Positions 37,213 to 45,946 of a stretch of DNA of 64,000 nt are shown here, piece by piece. Position 1 is the first letter of the stretch. Every line of letters begins with the position of its first letter. Both the position numbers and the translations under genes were made by a program. The stretch spans positions 1,488,001 through 1,552,000 of the forward strand of contig CAXXVE010000001.1 of NCBI GenBank assembly GCA_963676905.2. The letters are read 5' to 3'. The notes under the pieces were generated by a model. The model searched no databases. It was not told the origin of the DNA and was given only the letters and a program-made list of their open reading frames with translations. The DNA comes from Oceanispirochaeta sp963676905 (lineage in GTDB: Bacteria; Spirochaetota; Spirochaetia; DSM-2461).

Positions 37213-38247
37213 ATGTCTAGATTCAAGTATTCTGTAGGACCCTGGAATGTACACGATGGAGCCGATTCCTACGGCCCTGCCACCAGAAGTGAAGTGCCTT
37301 TTGAAGAGAAAGTTAAAATGTTTGCGCAGATGGGATTCAGTGCTGTTCAGTTCCATGATGACGATGCCGTTCCCAATATAAATAATCTATCGGATGAGGA
37401 GATCAAGGCCGAAGCCCGAAAGGTAAAGGCCCTTCTTGATAAATACGGGCTGAAAGCTGAATTTGTGGCTCCCCGGCTGTGGATGGATCCCCGGACGGCT
37501 GACGGCGGCTACATGTCCACTTCGGAAAAAGACAGGGAGTTTGCCATGTGGCGGTCCTATCGTTCCATCGACATCGCCAGAGAACTGGGAACAGACAAGA
37601 TTGTTCTATGGCTTGCCAGGGAGGGAACCCTCTGTGCCGAGAGCAAGAGCCCCGTCTGGGCCACCCGCAAACTCATTGAAGCCCTGAATCTTATGCTGAG
37701 GTATGATTCTGAAGTCAAAATTCTTATTGAGCCCAAGCCCAATGAACCAATAGACAGAAGTATATGCGGAACCATAGGCCATGTAATGGGTGTTTCTGCT
37801 GCCACAACTGATCCGTCCAGAGTCGGGGGGCTTCTTGAGTCGGCCCATGCCATACTTGCAGGACTCGATCCCTCCCATGAAATAGGTTTCGGCCTTGCAA
37901 TGGGGAAACTCTGGGGTGTTCATCTGAATGATCAGAACGGTATCAAATTTGATCAGGACAAAACCTTCGGTGTGGAGAATCTGCGTCAGGCATTCAATCA
38001 GATTAAGGTCCTTATGGAAAACAACTACGGTTCAAAGGGCGAATATATTGGGCTGGATGTAAAGGCCATGAGAACGACTAAGGACGGCGACAGGTATAAA
38101 CACCTGGCCAACAGTCTGAAAATTGCCAAACGCCTTGAGAAAAAGGCCGAGCAGTTCGATTATGGTTTTCAGGCTGAGTGTATTGCAAAGAGGGATTTCG
38201 AATCCCTTGAAATGTATGTCCTCGATCTGCTGATGGGGGCTGAATAA
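37213..38247 (+). CDS. Xylose isomerase-like sugar isomerase (short form)
   Basis: 344 residues; class I xylose isomerases are usually 385-440. It aligns with Streptomyces-type xylose isomerase: H48/D51 (FHDDD) for H54/D57, E173 and K175 (EPKPNEP) for E181/K183, E209/H212 (ESAH) for E217/H220, and KFDQD for the D255/D257 pair. The metal ligand D245 is replaced by H237 in GVHLNDQ. L-rhamnose isomerase uses a His in its metal site, so the substrate may not be xylose. AAGGAG lies seven bases upstream. Aldose-ketose isomerisation feeding central metabolism is the inferred role. Confidence 0.78.
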   Translation: MSRFKYSVGPWNVHDGADSYGPATRSEVPFEEKVKMFAQMGFSAVQFHDDDAVPNINNLSDEEIKAEARKVKALLDKYGLKAEFVAPRLWMDPRTADGGYMSTSEKDREFAMWRSYRSIDIARELGTDKIVLWLAREGTLCAESKSPVWATRKLIEALNLMLRYDSEVKILIEPKPNEPIDRSICGTIGHVMGVSAATTDPSRVGGLLESAHAILAGLDPSHEIGFGLAMGKLWGVHLNDQNGIKFDQDKTFGVENLRQAFNQIKVLMENNYGSKGEYIGLDVKAMRTTKDGDRYKHLANSLKIAKRLEKKAEQFDYGFQAECIAKRDFESLEMYVLDLLMGAE

Positions 38248-38253
38248 GTGTTG

Positions 38254-38301
38254 TCAGAGGGGATGCTGCAGCTTGTGTCTCCCGGCAGACATCCCCTCTG
38301 A
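38254..38301 (+). terminator. Long hairpin after the isomerase gene
   Basis: TCAGAGGGGATG and CATCCCCTCTGA form a perfect 12-bp stem with a 24-base loop six bases past the stop. No T run follows, but stem strength suggests a terminator or 3' stabiliser. Confidence 0.6.
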
Positions 38302-38449
38302 AATCAGTGCCAACTCTCTTTCTTCAGCATGGGGAAAGAGGGATTTTAAGTAACTGCTTTTGTAAATTCAATGTAAAAGGTCTATGGTCCCGGTTGAAAA
38401 TGAATTATATTTATAAAAAATGAACGAATGTTAACAACTGGAGGAACCT

Positions 38450-38665
38450 ATGGATTGCGAATGTTTACCCGGATGCCCTTTCTTTCATGACAAGATGGAA
38501 AATAAACCGGCCCTGGCTAATCTGATGAAGAAGCAGTACTGTCAGGGAGATGCCACAGACTGTGCAAGGCACAGGATTTTTGAGGTAAAGGGAAAGGATG
38601 CCGTGCCTTCTGATCTCTTCCCCAATCAGACCGAGAGAGCGAACCAGATTCTGGGGGCCGGCTGA
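38450..38665 (+). CDS. Small cysteine-containing conserved protein
   Basis: 71 residues. Preceded by CTGGAGGAACCT with ideal spacing. Cysteines at 3, 5, 9, 31 and 38 (CECLPGC; YCQGDATDC) suggest metal or Fe-S binding. The C-terminal VPSDLFPNQTERANQIL is the kind of segment seen in small conserved bacterial proteins of unknown function. No signal peptide. I do not recognise a characterised function. It is monocistronic and faces the GntR gene. Confidence 0.75.
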   Translation: MDCECLPGCPFFHDKMENKPALANLMKKQYCQGDATDCARHRIFEVKGKDAVPSDLFPNQTERANQILGAG

Positions 38666-38698
38666 GGGTTTCAGGGGATGTGGACGGCTGATCCCGTT

Positions 38699-39421
38699 TC
38701 AGTCGTCCTGAACATTGTCCGGATAGATTGAGACATCCCCATCGATTGTTTTATAGAGAGAGGACTCAAAGGTTCTCACAGCTCCTTCCGTATCTCCTGA
38801 CTCAATAAATCTGTATAACTCTGATGTATTTGCCACCAGGTCATTTTTACCGTGAATCTGAAAATAGCGCTCCCAGAATCTCACTGCCAGTTCTTTAAAC
38901 GAGAAGAAGACAATGGGCAGGATCGTATTCCCTGAAAGAATGCAGAGTTCATGGTGGAAGCTGAAGATTTTCTGTGCAAGTGCTGCTGGAGTCTCTCCCT
39001 CTTTGAAATCTGTAAAAAGCTTGTAGAGGGTTTCAAGGTCTTTAGTGGTTATAACCGGAATGGCGAGTCTTATGGCAAGAGTCTCAATGACAAGTCTGAT
39101 TTCAAGAAGGGACTTCATCTCCTTCTTCTGCATAATGCCGCCGTTGTATCGAAGGATGTCCATCAGGGTTTCTATGGTACCGGTGCGGTTGTAGTCTGAG
39201 ACGACAGCCCCGGCTCTGGGAAGAATTTCAACAAATCCCTTACGTGCAAGCTCAAGCATTCCGGCGTTGACGACTCCCCTGCTGACAGACATACGGGATG
39301 CAAGTTCTCTTTCGGGGGGCAGTTTGTCTCCCGGAGAGAGCTGACCCGACAGAATCAGTCCTTCGATCTCCTGGACAAAGAGCTCCTTCAGAGAAGGTGA
39401 TGACAGTTTGGAAAATTCCAT
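38699..39421 (-). CDS. GntR/FCD-family regulator
   Basis: 240 residues. Winged helix at residues ~12-75 (GDKLPPERELASRMSVSRGVV; LARKGFVEILPRAGAVV) and an FCD ligand domain (LEIRLVIETLAIRLAIPV; FHHELCILSGNTILPIVF). The FCD fold often binds metals and organic acids, so the regulator may respond to a sugar acid. ATG 39421 has no strong ribosome site. It stands 91 bases after the membrane protein gene upstream on the same strand, and may share its transcript or regulate it. Confidence 0.88.
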   Translation of the reverse strand: MEFSKLSSPSLKELFVQEIEGLILSGQLSPGDKLPPERELASRMSVSRGVVNAGMLELARKGFVEILPRAGAVVSDYNRTGTIETLMDILRYNGGIMQKKEMKSLLEIRLVIETLAIRLAIPVITTKDLETLYKLFTDFKEGETPAALAQKIFSFHHELCILSGNTILPIVFFSFKELAVRFWERYFQIHGKNDLVANTSELYRFIESGDTEGAVRTFESSLYKTIDGDVSIYPDNVQDD

Positions 39422-39512
39422 ATACTCCCCCGGTTCTGGACCAGCCAGATACCAATGGGGGAATTATACAGCTCTCAGCCGGCTCCTGTACAGCGCCGGC
39501 TGAAGAAAGGAA

Positions 39513-40514
39513 TCAGGCGCTGACCTGAGCTTTATCATCCCGCAGTTCGTATACTTCCTGATAGGATTTGTGCTCGGCGTAAAGTTCCTCTTTGTAGGGG
39601 TTCTTTCCGGTCTTTTTCATTCTGTAGATCATATATCCTACAAGGGCGATGTTGGCCGCAAGTGAGAGGACACCGAATGTCATGTAGATGGCAGGGTTGT
39701 ATGTGGAGTTGACAGCAAACATTCCCTTGTCCTGGAAGTTGGGGAAGGTCTGTGCAAACATACACCAGATGGCCAGAGTCTGTGCTCTGTGCTGGAGCCA
39801 TGCACCCTTTCCGATTGTGAAGGAACAGAGTGTGGGCGCCAGAAGAAGAGCGAATCCGCAGTACCATGCATGGTGGGGCAGGCAGTTGTAGGTATAGGTG
39901 AAGTTCCACAGGTCGTAGGCCAGAATCCAGAACCAGAGCATATCGGGCCAGATCATGTCCCGGCTGCCGTCTTTTGCTGTTTTTTTGCGGATTGTAATTC
40001 CTACCCAGCCTGTGATGGCAATGATATTCAGAAGACCTGCAAAGCCGTTAAGGTGGTTCCATATTCCGCCAAGGAGGTAAACACCTTCGTCAGCCGCAAT
40101 TGCTCCGCCGGCATATCTGAGGCCGACTTCAAAATCTCTGACACAGGCTTCCAGAATGTTGATAGCCAGGATTACAGGAGGAAAGTAAAGGGCCCACTTC
40201 TTTTCGTAGAGGTTCCACTCTTTTCCTGTCTTTTTATCCTTACCTTTCAGGTGTCTGATCAGCCAGAATCCGATACATCCCGCTGTTGAAGAGTAGACCT
40301 TGGCCAGGTGGAACCAGTCTGTATAGGTTGTATCTCTCATGGCTGTAAACCAGAGGACTGTCAGAAGCACGGGAAGTATCACAAAGGTGAAAAACCCGGT
40401 CCATTTAAACCGTCTTGCTACTTCATTGAAAATGAACAGGGCTGCCACAATGGCAAGCCACATTCCCCACGCAGATGCTGCGGAAGCGCCCGCAGCTGTG
40501 TTAAATACAAACAT
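39513..40514 (-). CDS. DUF5692-like multi-pass membrane protein
   Basis: 333 residues from ATG 40514, with GGGAG six bases upstream. About eight hydrophobic segments with many aromatic residues (MLWFWILAYDLWNFTYTYNCLPHHAWYCGF). I recall it as the DUF5692 family, of unknown function. The cytoplasmic C-tail is charged (KNPYKEELYAEHKSYQEVYELRDDK, read in parts). It is the first gene of a unit ending with the GntR regulator. Transport is possible but unsupported. Confidence 0.72.
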   Translation of the reverse strand: MFVFNTAAGASAASAWGMWLAIVAALFIFNEVARRFKWTGFFTFVILPVLLTVLWFTAMRDTTYTDWFHLAKVYSSTAGCIGFWLIRHLKGKDKKTGKEWNLYEKKWALYFPPVILAINILEACVRDFEVGLRYAGGAIAADEGVYLLGGIWNHLNGFAGLLNIIAITGWVGITIRKKTAKDGSRDMIWPDMLWFWILAYDLWNFTYTYNCLPHHAWYCGFALLLAPTLCSFTIGKGAWLQHRAQTLAIWCMFAQTFPNFQDKGMFAVNSTYNPAIYMTFGVLSLAANIALVGYMIYRMKKTGKNPYKEELYAEHKSYQEVYELRDDKAQVSA

Positions 40515-40517
40515 CAC

Positions 40518-40904
40518 TTTCTCCCTTGTGTTGTTTTATGGACAGTTAACGACCGGAGCCGTCTTGGAATGACGGGTTATTTTATGTAGAACAATGGGTT
40601 TTTAACTGATCATACCAGTCTATTTTCAAAGCCGTTTTAAGTCAATAAAAAAATATCAAAACTGATATAAAGTGTTTATATATAGAAATATATAGGGTAT
40701 ATATGATTTTTATTATTATATTGGTATCTGGTATAGCCAAGAAAAACGGGTTCGATAAACCTCTGACCCCTCTGCCGATACCGGCAATATCACCAAAGCA
40801 GCAATTGAGGGGGAACTCTATCTCCCCCTTGAGTCTGTCAGATTTGACAATCCGATGTGGGAGCCTGTATTCTGGGACACAAAAGTTTTATCAGGTTCTC
40901 AAAT
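40518..40904. other. Divergent intergenic region
   Basis: About 390 bases between divergent genes. AT-rich near 40620-40720. AGGGGGA/TCCCCCT at 40808-40829 forms a 7-bp hairpin without T tract. No gene seen. Confidence 0.45.
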
Positions 40905-42215
40905 ATGACACAGTTAAAAAAACGTAAAATTATCCGTTCGATCATTCTACTGGCTCTGCTGGGCGCCGTAGTCTCCCTCTTTTCGGTAAAGCTGAACCAG
41001 TTCAAGAAAATGCGGCCTCCCGCCATAATGGACGATGATCAGTACAATCCATTCCGCTACAGAACGAACCTCTCCTATGGAGAGACCGTTCCCATCCTCT
41101 TCGCCTCCAACAGGGTGTTCAGTTACGGCAGTAAAGGCGAGCTCCGCTATACAAATGACAGACAGAATGCGGTTCTTCTGGGACAGGCTGAAATCTCAAT
41201 CGCCGGAAGTGACAAGAACTGGCACGATATGACAATGATCGAGGCCGGCCGGACCTCCCTCCGCAATCCGATCCTCCAGGTGGATGATGTAGATATTTTC
41301 GGCACAATGGAGAGGAGTATTCCCGGGAATCCCGGGGGGGAGGAGCAGTTTCTACGGGAGATGAAGGAGCAGCTCGAGACCTCGGGAGACCCTGATGTAT
41401 ACATATTTATCCACGGTTACAAGGTCAACTTTGAGAATCCGCTGCTGATTGCCGTGCAGCTCTGGCACTATCTGGGGTATAACGGCAGCTTCATTGCATA
41501 CAGCTGGCCGTCTACAAGTCACAGGAACCTCGCCTATATGAAGGATCTGGACACCGCTTCCATGTCAGCCCGGAGTTTTCGTCTCTTTCTTGATTTTCTG
41601 GCGGAACAGGAGGAGGTTGAGAACATCCATATAATAGGATACAGCACCGGCACCCGTCTCGTGACCCAGGCTCTCTATCAGAAAGCCCTGCAGCTTGGTC
41701 ACCTTTCTTCTGAAGAGGCCCGGAAAAAAACAAAGCTTGGGACGGTTATACTGGCGGGGAGTGATATGGATGCGGGTGTCTTCGCCTCCTATCTTCTGGA
41801 TAATATTACCGGAATCCTTGAAAAGATGACCCTCTACAGCTCATCGAAGGACATTATCCTTCTGGGGTCCCGTATCCTCCACTTTACACCGCGTCTGGGG
41901 CAGACAATGAGGCCCGGCAGGATTCCCTTCGCTGAGTTTTCCAGCGACAGGATTGAGTGGATAGATGTAAGCAGCGCACCCAGTATCTACAGCCGGGGGG
42001 CCCACTTCTATTTCCTCGAGAGCCCCTGGGTGAGCAGTGATGTTCTTATCAATCTCTGGACAGCTGTTTCTCCGGGGCAGCGGGGGCTGGTTAAGGGTGA
42101 AGATGATTTTTACTGGAGTTTTCCGGAGGAGTATGTAGAACTCGGACGCAGCCGTGTGGACAGCTTTATTGAAGAGGCTCAGTCGGTTTCAGGTGCAGAA
42201 CTGCCTGTCAGGTAG
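40905..42215 (+). CDS. Membrane-anchored alpha/beta hydrolase (DUF900 type)
   Basis: 436 residues from ATG 40905; GTG 40857 would place 16 residues before the helix KIIRSIILLALLGAVVSLFSV, so the ATG is preferred although its ribosome site is weak. The fold has oxyanion-type motif IFIHGYKVNF and nucleophile Ser in IIGYSTGTRL; it matches DUF900. A single N-terminal anchor suggests the enzyme sits in the periplasm. The substrate is unknown; serine esterase or lipase activity is inferred. The 3' end overlaps the convergent dsdA by 37 bases. Confidence 0.82.
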   Translation: MTQLKKRKIIRSIILLALLGAVVSLFSVKLNQFKKMRPPAIMDDDQYNPFRYRTNLSYGETVPILFASNRVFSYGSKGELRYTNDRQNAVLLGQAEISIAGSDKNWHDMTMIEAGRTSLRNPILQVDDVDIFGTMERSIPGNPGGEEQFLREMKEQLETSGDPDVYIFIHGYKVNFENPLLIAVQLWHYLGYNGSFIAYSWPSTSHRNLAYMKDLDTASMSARSFRLFLDFLAEQEEVENIHIIGYSTGTRLVTQALYQKALQLGHLSSEEARKKTKLGTVILAGSDMDAGVFASYLLDNITGILEKMTLYSSSKDIILLGSRILHFTPRLGQTMRPGRIPFAEFSSDRIEWIDVSSAPSIYSRGAHFYFLESPWVSSDVLINLWTAVSPGQRGLVKGEDDFYWSFPEEYVELGRSRVDSFIEEAQSVSGAELPVR

Positions 42216-43528
42216 GCTTCCATTTCAGAAGGGGGGACCATTCCTCCCCCTGTGGCCCATGCCATATGGGTGGCCTGTTCCAGCCTCTCCCGGCTGAAAC
42301 GCTCAAGATATGCCCTTCCCTCATCCGTGGAACTCAGCATTTCAGCTGCGGTAAACCCGGCTAGGGCCGAGGGCTCCAGTTTCAGGTTTTCAAGCGCCGC
42401 CAGTGTCCTCAGTCTTTCTAAGAGAGTCCCGTCGCTGACTGTATAGCAGCCGTCAAGATACGGTTCAATAATTCTTCCGGCGAAACCCGATGCCCGCCCC
42501 ACCGCCAGACCGTCGGCACAGGTAATGTTGTCAATGCCGAAGTCCTGGACCCTGACTCTGTTGTGGCATCCTGTCATCAGCCCCAGGACCATGCAGGGGC
42601 TGTGGGTGGGCTCGGCAAAAAAGCAATGCACATTATCGCCGAAGACCTGCTTGAGGCCGAAAGCCACACCGGCGGGGCCGCCGCCCACTCCGCAGGGAAG
42701 GGAGACAAAGAGGGGATGGTCCATGTCTACGGGAATACACAATTCCTCCAGCTGCCCCTTCAGCCTCAGGGCGGCTACAGCGTATCCCAGGAAGAGCTCC
42801 TTTGAGTTCTCATCATCAACAAAGTGACAGTTCTCACCGGCGCTCATCCGGCCCTGTTCAACGGCCAGGCTGTAGTCTCCCGCATACTCCCTTACAGTGA
42901 CACCCCGGCTTCGGAGGAGATCCTTCTTCCACTGCCGGGCATCATGGGACATATGTACGGTGGTCCTGAATCCCAGGCGGGCCCCCATAATGCCGATGGA
43001 GAGGCCCAGGTTTCCTGTGGAGCCCACGGCCAGTTCATGCTTTGAAAAAAGAGATGCATAGGGCTCCGACAGGAGGCAGGAGTAGTCATCCTTCAATTTC
43101 AGTCCGCCTTTGGAGAGAGCCAGATCTTCTGCGTGTTTCATAACTTCATAGATGCCGCCTCTGGCCTTTATTGAACCTGAAATGGGGAGGTGGCTGTCGC
43201 ATTTGACAAGAAGCTTTCCGGGCAGCTGAGTCCGTTCTTTCAGCCATGCCTGATAACGGGGTATCTCTTTTATGGGAGACTCGATTATTCCGCCGGAGCT
43301 GCTGGTTTCAGGAAAGGCTTTGGCGATGAGAGGGGCAAAGCGGTTCAACCGGGATTCTGCATCCACTATGTCGTTCACCCCAAGTGGGCCCGTCTGGACA
43401 GCCTCGTCAAATGACTGAAGGCCCGGATTCGCCCAGAAAAGCTCTTTCAGAGAGACAAGGTCTTCCAGTGCCGGAATCTGTCTTCTCCATTCATCGATGG
43501 TTCTGCCGCAGATTTCAGATCCTTTCAC
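42179..43528 (-). CDS. dsdA: D-serine ammonia-lyase (D-serine dehydratase)
   Basis: 449 residues from GTG 43528, with GGAG eight bases upstream. Cytoplasmic PLP enzyme converting D-serine to pyruvate and ammonia. PLP lysine K121 in SGSIKARGG, phosphate-binding glycine loop CGVGGGPAG and the family segment SFDEAVQTGPLGVNDIVDAESRL. Length matches E. coli DsdA (442). It follows the HTH-EIIA gene by 18 bases and probably shares its transcript. No D-serine transporter or dsdC is nearby, so control by the EIIA regulator is a reasonable inference. Confidence 0.95.
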   Translation of the reverse strand: MKGSEICGRTIDEWRRQIPALEDLVSLKELFWANPGLQSFDEAVQTGPLGVNDIVDAESRLNRFAPLIAKAFPETSSSGGIIESPIKEIPRYQAWLKERTQLPGKLLVKCDSHLPISGSIKARGGIYEVMKHAEDLALSKGGLKLKDDYSCLLSEPYASLFSKHELAVGSTGNLGLSIGIMGARLGFRTTVHMSHDARQWKKDLLRSRGVTVREYAGDYSLAVEQGRMSAGENCHFVDDENSKELFLGYAVAALRLKGQLEELCIPVDMDHPLFVSLPCGVGGGPAGVAFGLKQVFGDNVHCFFAEPTHSPCMVLGLMTGCHNRVRVQDFGIDNITCADGLAVGRASGFAGRIIEPYLDGCYTVSDGTLLERLRTLAALENLKLEPSALAGFTAAEMLSSTDEGRAYLERFSRERLEQATHMAWATGGGMVPPSEMEAYLTGSSAPETD

Positions 43529-43546
43529 TCTTCTCTCCCTGTGCTG

Positions 43547-44236
43547 TCAGCTGAGTATTTCAGTCTCTTTTTCTACAAGGAAGCTTTGGAATTCCTTGGC
43601 GTTCTTCAGTTTGGATAAGTCGGATATAAAGCTCTCCTGTCCCCCTACCTTTGAAAAGAAGGAGAGGATTCTGAGGTGTACAGGGTCCGTATGTGAGGCA
43701 ATCACAACAAATAGATGTGTTTTTGATCCGTCAATGGATTCGAAGTCGATGCCTTCGGGGCAGTAGCCCACGGCAAGAGCGCTTCTGAGTACAGGAGGCC
43801 TGCCTGATATTCGGGGATGGGGGAGGGCAAGACCCTTTCCAATAGCTGTGGACATCATCTCCTCTCTTTCCAGAAGCTGGATGAGGAACTGCCCTTTGTT
43901 GTCAACGGCGCCGCATTTGTAGAGGGACTCGGAAAGGGTATCCAGGATGATTCCCGGAGGGCCTGGACTCATATTCCAGAATATACAGGAGGGATCGATC
44001 AGGCTGCTGACAGAGATTGCCTCTTTCTGGGACATAAGGGTGTCCATATAGGCCTGCTGGGGAACAACCTTCATCTGTGACTGGAGCCAGTGCTGTAGCA
44101 TGGGTTTCATAAAACGCCACTGTCCCCCGACTTTTGCACAGGGGATGGCATCATCATCGATAAGCCTGCGTACCGTCTTTTCCGATACCTTCAGATAGTT
44201 CGCCGTTTCCGCGAGTGTCAGGATCTCCTTGTCCAT
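43547..44236 (-). CDS. Helix-turn-helix regulator with PTS EIIA domain (PtsN-like)
   Basis: 229 residues from ATG 44236, just behind AGGGGAG; GTG 44269 is less likely. Residues ~5-55 form an excisionase/MerR-type HTH (LAETANYLKVSEKTVRRLID). Residues ~75-225 form an EIIA domain of the fructose/Ntr type, with phospho-acceptor H140 in GKGLALPHPRIS and LEREEMMSTAIG just before. Such proteins take phosphate from HPr/NPr and act as regulators. Spirochaetes often have an incomplete, regulatory PTS. It directly follows the ATP synthase genes and precedes dsdA, and its EIIA domain mirrors the one fused to the alpha subunit in the same operon. Confidence 0.85.
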   Translation of the reverse strand: MDKEILTLAETANYLKVSEKTVRRLIDDDAIPCAKVGGQWRFMKPMLQHWLQSQMKVVPQQAYMDTLMSQKEAISVSSLIDPSCIFWNMSPGPPGIILDTLSESLYKCGAVDNKGQFLIQLLEREEMMSTAIGKGLALPHPRISGRPPVLRSALAVGYCPEGIDFESIDGSKTHLFVVIASHTDPVHLRILSFFSKVGGQESFISDLSKLKNAKEFQSFLVEKETEILS

Positions 44237-44276
44237 ATCTCCCCTGGAACCGGCTATATATTCCGACACGTCAGGA

Positions 44277-44531
44277 TCAGCCGGCCAATGTTACAATACA
44301 GCGATTATCATGGAAGAGCAACATCCCCCAGTTTACAGGGAGTTCCTTCTCATTTCCGTCGGGAGTTCTGTAGGAGAAGCTGCTTCCCGGCAGAAGAGGA
44401 GCCCCAAAGCCCTCATGGAGGGCTTCGAAGCCAATGGACCCCCCGCTTGTAACAGCGGAGCAGTAGAGAGCCTCTCCGGCGTAGCAGAGCTTGTCCTCTT
44501 CCAGAATATGAAGCTGAAAACTTCTTTCCAT
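44277..44531 (-). CDS. atpC: ATP synthase epsilon subunit, short form
   Basis: 84 residues versus 130-140 in most bacteria. Only the N-terminal beta-sandwich is present (LHILEEDKLCYAGEALYCSAV; GFEALHEGFGAPLLPGSSF). The C-terminal two-helix domain, which can extend into the rotor and inhibit ATP hydrolysis, is absent; the stop is followed at once by the next gene's leader. Short epsilon subunits exist elsewhere (for example green sulfur bacteria). The start overlaps the atpD stop by one base. Confidence 0.88.
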   Translation of the reverse strand: MERSFQLHILEEDKLCYAGEALYCSAVTSGGSIGFEALHEGFGAPLLPGSSFSYRTPDGNEKELPVNWGMLLFHDNRCIVTLAG

Positions 44532-45943
44532 CAGAGCAGCCCCGCCTTCCTTCTGGCATCCTCAATGGTTCCAACCATATAGAAGGCCTGTTCCGGCAGA
44601 TCATCGTGTTTTCCGTCGAGGATCTCTTCGAAGGAACGGATAGTATCTTCAAGAGTCAGGAAGACTCCCTTCATTCCTGTAAAGTGTTCGGCTACATGGA
44701 AGGGTTGTGAGAGGAACTTCTGGATCTTCCTTGCTCTTTCAACGGTCTTGCGGTCCTCTTCAGAGAGTTCATCCATTCCCATAATGGCGATGATATCCTG
44801 AAGGTTTTTATAGACCTGCAGAATCTCCTGGACCCGCCGGGCGACCGAGTAGTGGCGATCTCCGACAATGTCGGGGCTGAGCATACGGGAGCTGGAGGCA
44901 AGGGGGTCGACGGCGGGGTAGATTCCAATCTCCACAATGGCCCGGCTCAGGTTGGTGGTGGCATCAAGGTGGGTAAAGGTGGTGGCCGGAGCGGGGTCGG
45001 TATAGTCGTCGGCGGGAACGTAGACTGCCTGGACCGAGGTGATGGAGCCCCTCTTTGTTGAGGTGATCCTCTCCTCAAGCTCTCCCAGTTCGGTAGCCAG
45101 GGTGGGCTGGTATCCTACAGCAGAGGGTATCCTTCCTAAAAGGGCGGAGACCTCGGAGCCTGCCTGGACAAAGCGGTAGATGTTGTCCACAAAGAGAAGA
45201 ACATCCTTCTGCTCCTCCTCACGGAAGTACTCTGCCACACTCAGAGCCGAGAGGGCGACCCTGGCTCTGGCTCCGGGAGGCTCGTTCATCTGTCCGTAGA
45301 CAAGACTGGTCCGGTCGATAACTCCCGAGTCTTTCATCTCACCGAAGAGCTGGGTTCCCTCACGGGTCCGCTCTCCCACACCGCAGAAAACAGAGTAGCC
45401 TCCGTGAACTTTGGCAATATTGTTGATCAGTTCCATAATCAGGACGGTCTTGCCCACACCGGCTCCTCCGAAAAGACCGATCTTGCCGCCCTTCATATAG
45501 GGTGCCAGCAGGTCCACTACCTTGATTCCAGTCACAAGAACATCGTTGGAGGTGCTCAGAGCCTCAAAGGAGGGGGCGGGGCGGTGGATGGGATATCTTT
45601 TTTCACTTAAAACGGGTCCCTGTTCATCCACAGGATCTCCTGTCACATTGATGATCCGGCCCAGGGTGGCATCCCCGACGGGAACGGTGATCTGTTCTCC
45701 CTCATCTTTGACTTCCTGCCCCCGCTGGAGGCCGTCGGTGGAGTCCATGGCGATGGTCCTGACGCTGTTGTCTCCGATGTTCTGTACCACTTCCAGCACA
45801 AGATTGCCCTCCTTGTCGGAGAGGGAGGGGTTGGTGACCCTGAGGGAGGTCTGGATTTCGGGAATGTCCTCTTTCTCATAGCGGACATCCACTACGGGGC
45901 CGGTGACCTGTGTTATGGTTCCGATTCTTGTTTCTTTACTCAT
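44531..45943 (-). CDS. atpD: ATP synthase beta subunit
   Basis: 470 residues, normal length. P-loop GGAGVGKT, catalytic Glu in CGVGERTREG, and the DELSEEDRKTVERARKIQKFLSQPF segment near the C-terminus. Catalytic subunit of F1, making ATP in the cytoplasm-facing head. Encoded between atpG (3-base gap) and atpC. The SAVGYQPTLATELGELEERITST region matches F-type rather than V/A-type subunits. Confidence 0.98.
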   Translation of the reverse strand: MSKETRIGTITQVTGPVVDVRYEKEDIPEIQTSLRVTNPSLSDKEGNLVLEVVQNIGDNSVRTIAMDSTDGLQRGQEVKDEGEQITVPVGDATLGRIINVTGDPVDEQGPVLSEKRYPIHRPAPSFEALSTSNDVLVTGIKVVDLLAPYMKGGKIGLFGGAGVGKTVLIMELINNIAKVHGGYSVFCGVGERTREGTQLFGEMKDSGVIDRTSLVYGQMNEPPGARARVALSALSVAEYFREEEQKDVLLFVDNIYRFVQAGSEVSALLGRIPSAVGYQPTLATELGELEERITSTKRGSITSVQAVYVPADDYTDPAPATTFTHLDATTNLSRAIVEIGIYPAVDPLASSSRMLSPDIVGDRHYSVARRVQEILQVYKNLQDIIAIMGMDELSEEDRKTVERARKIQKFLSQPFHVAEHFTGMKGVFLTLEDTIRSFEEILDGKHDDLPEQAFYMVGTIEDARRKAGLL

Positions 45944-45946
45944 TGT

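Noticed and set aside
44277..44531. AtpC truncation by frameshift
   Set aside because: No helix-hairpin coding sequence is found in any frame downstream of the stop before the next gene, so the short form appears genuine.
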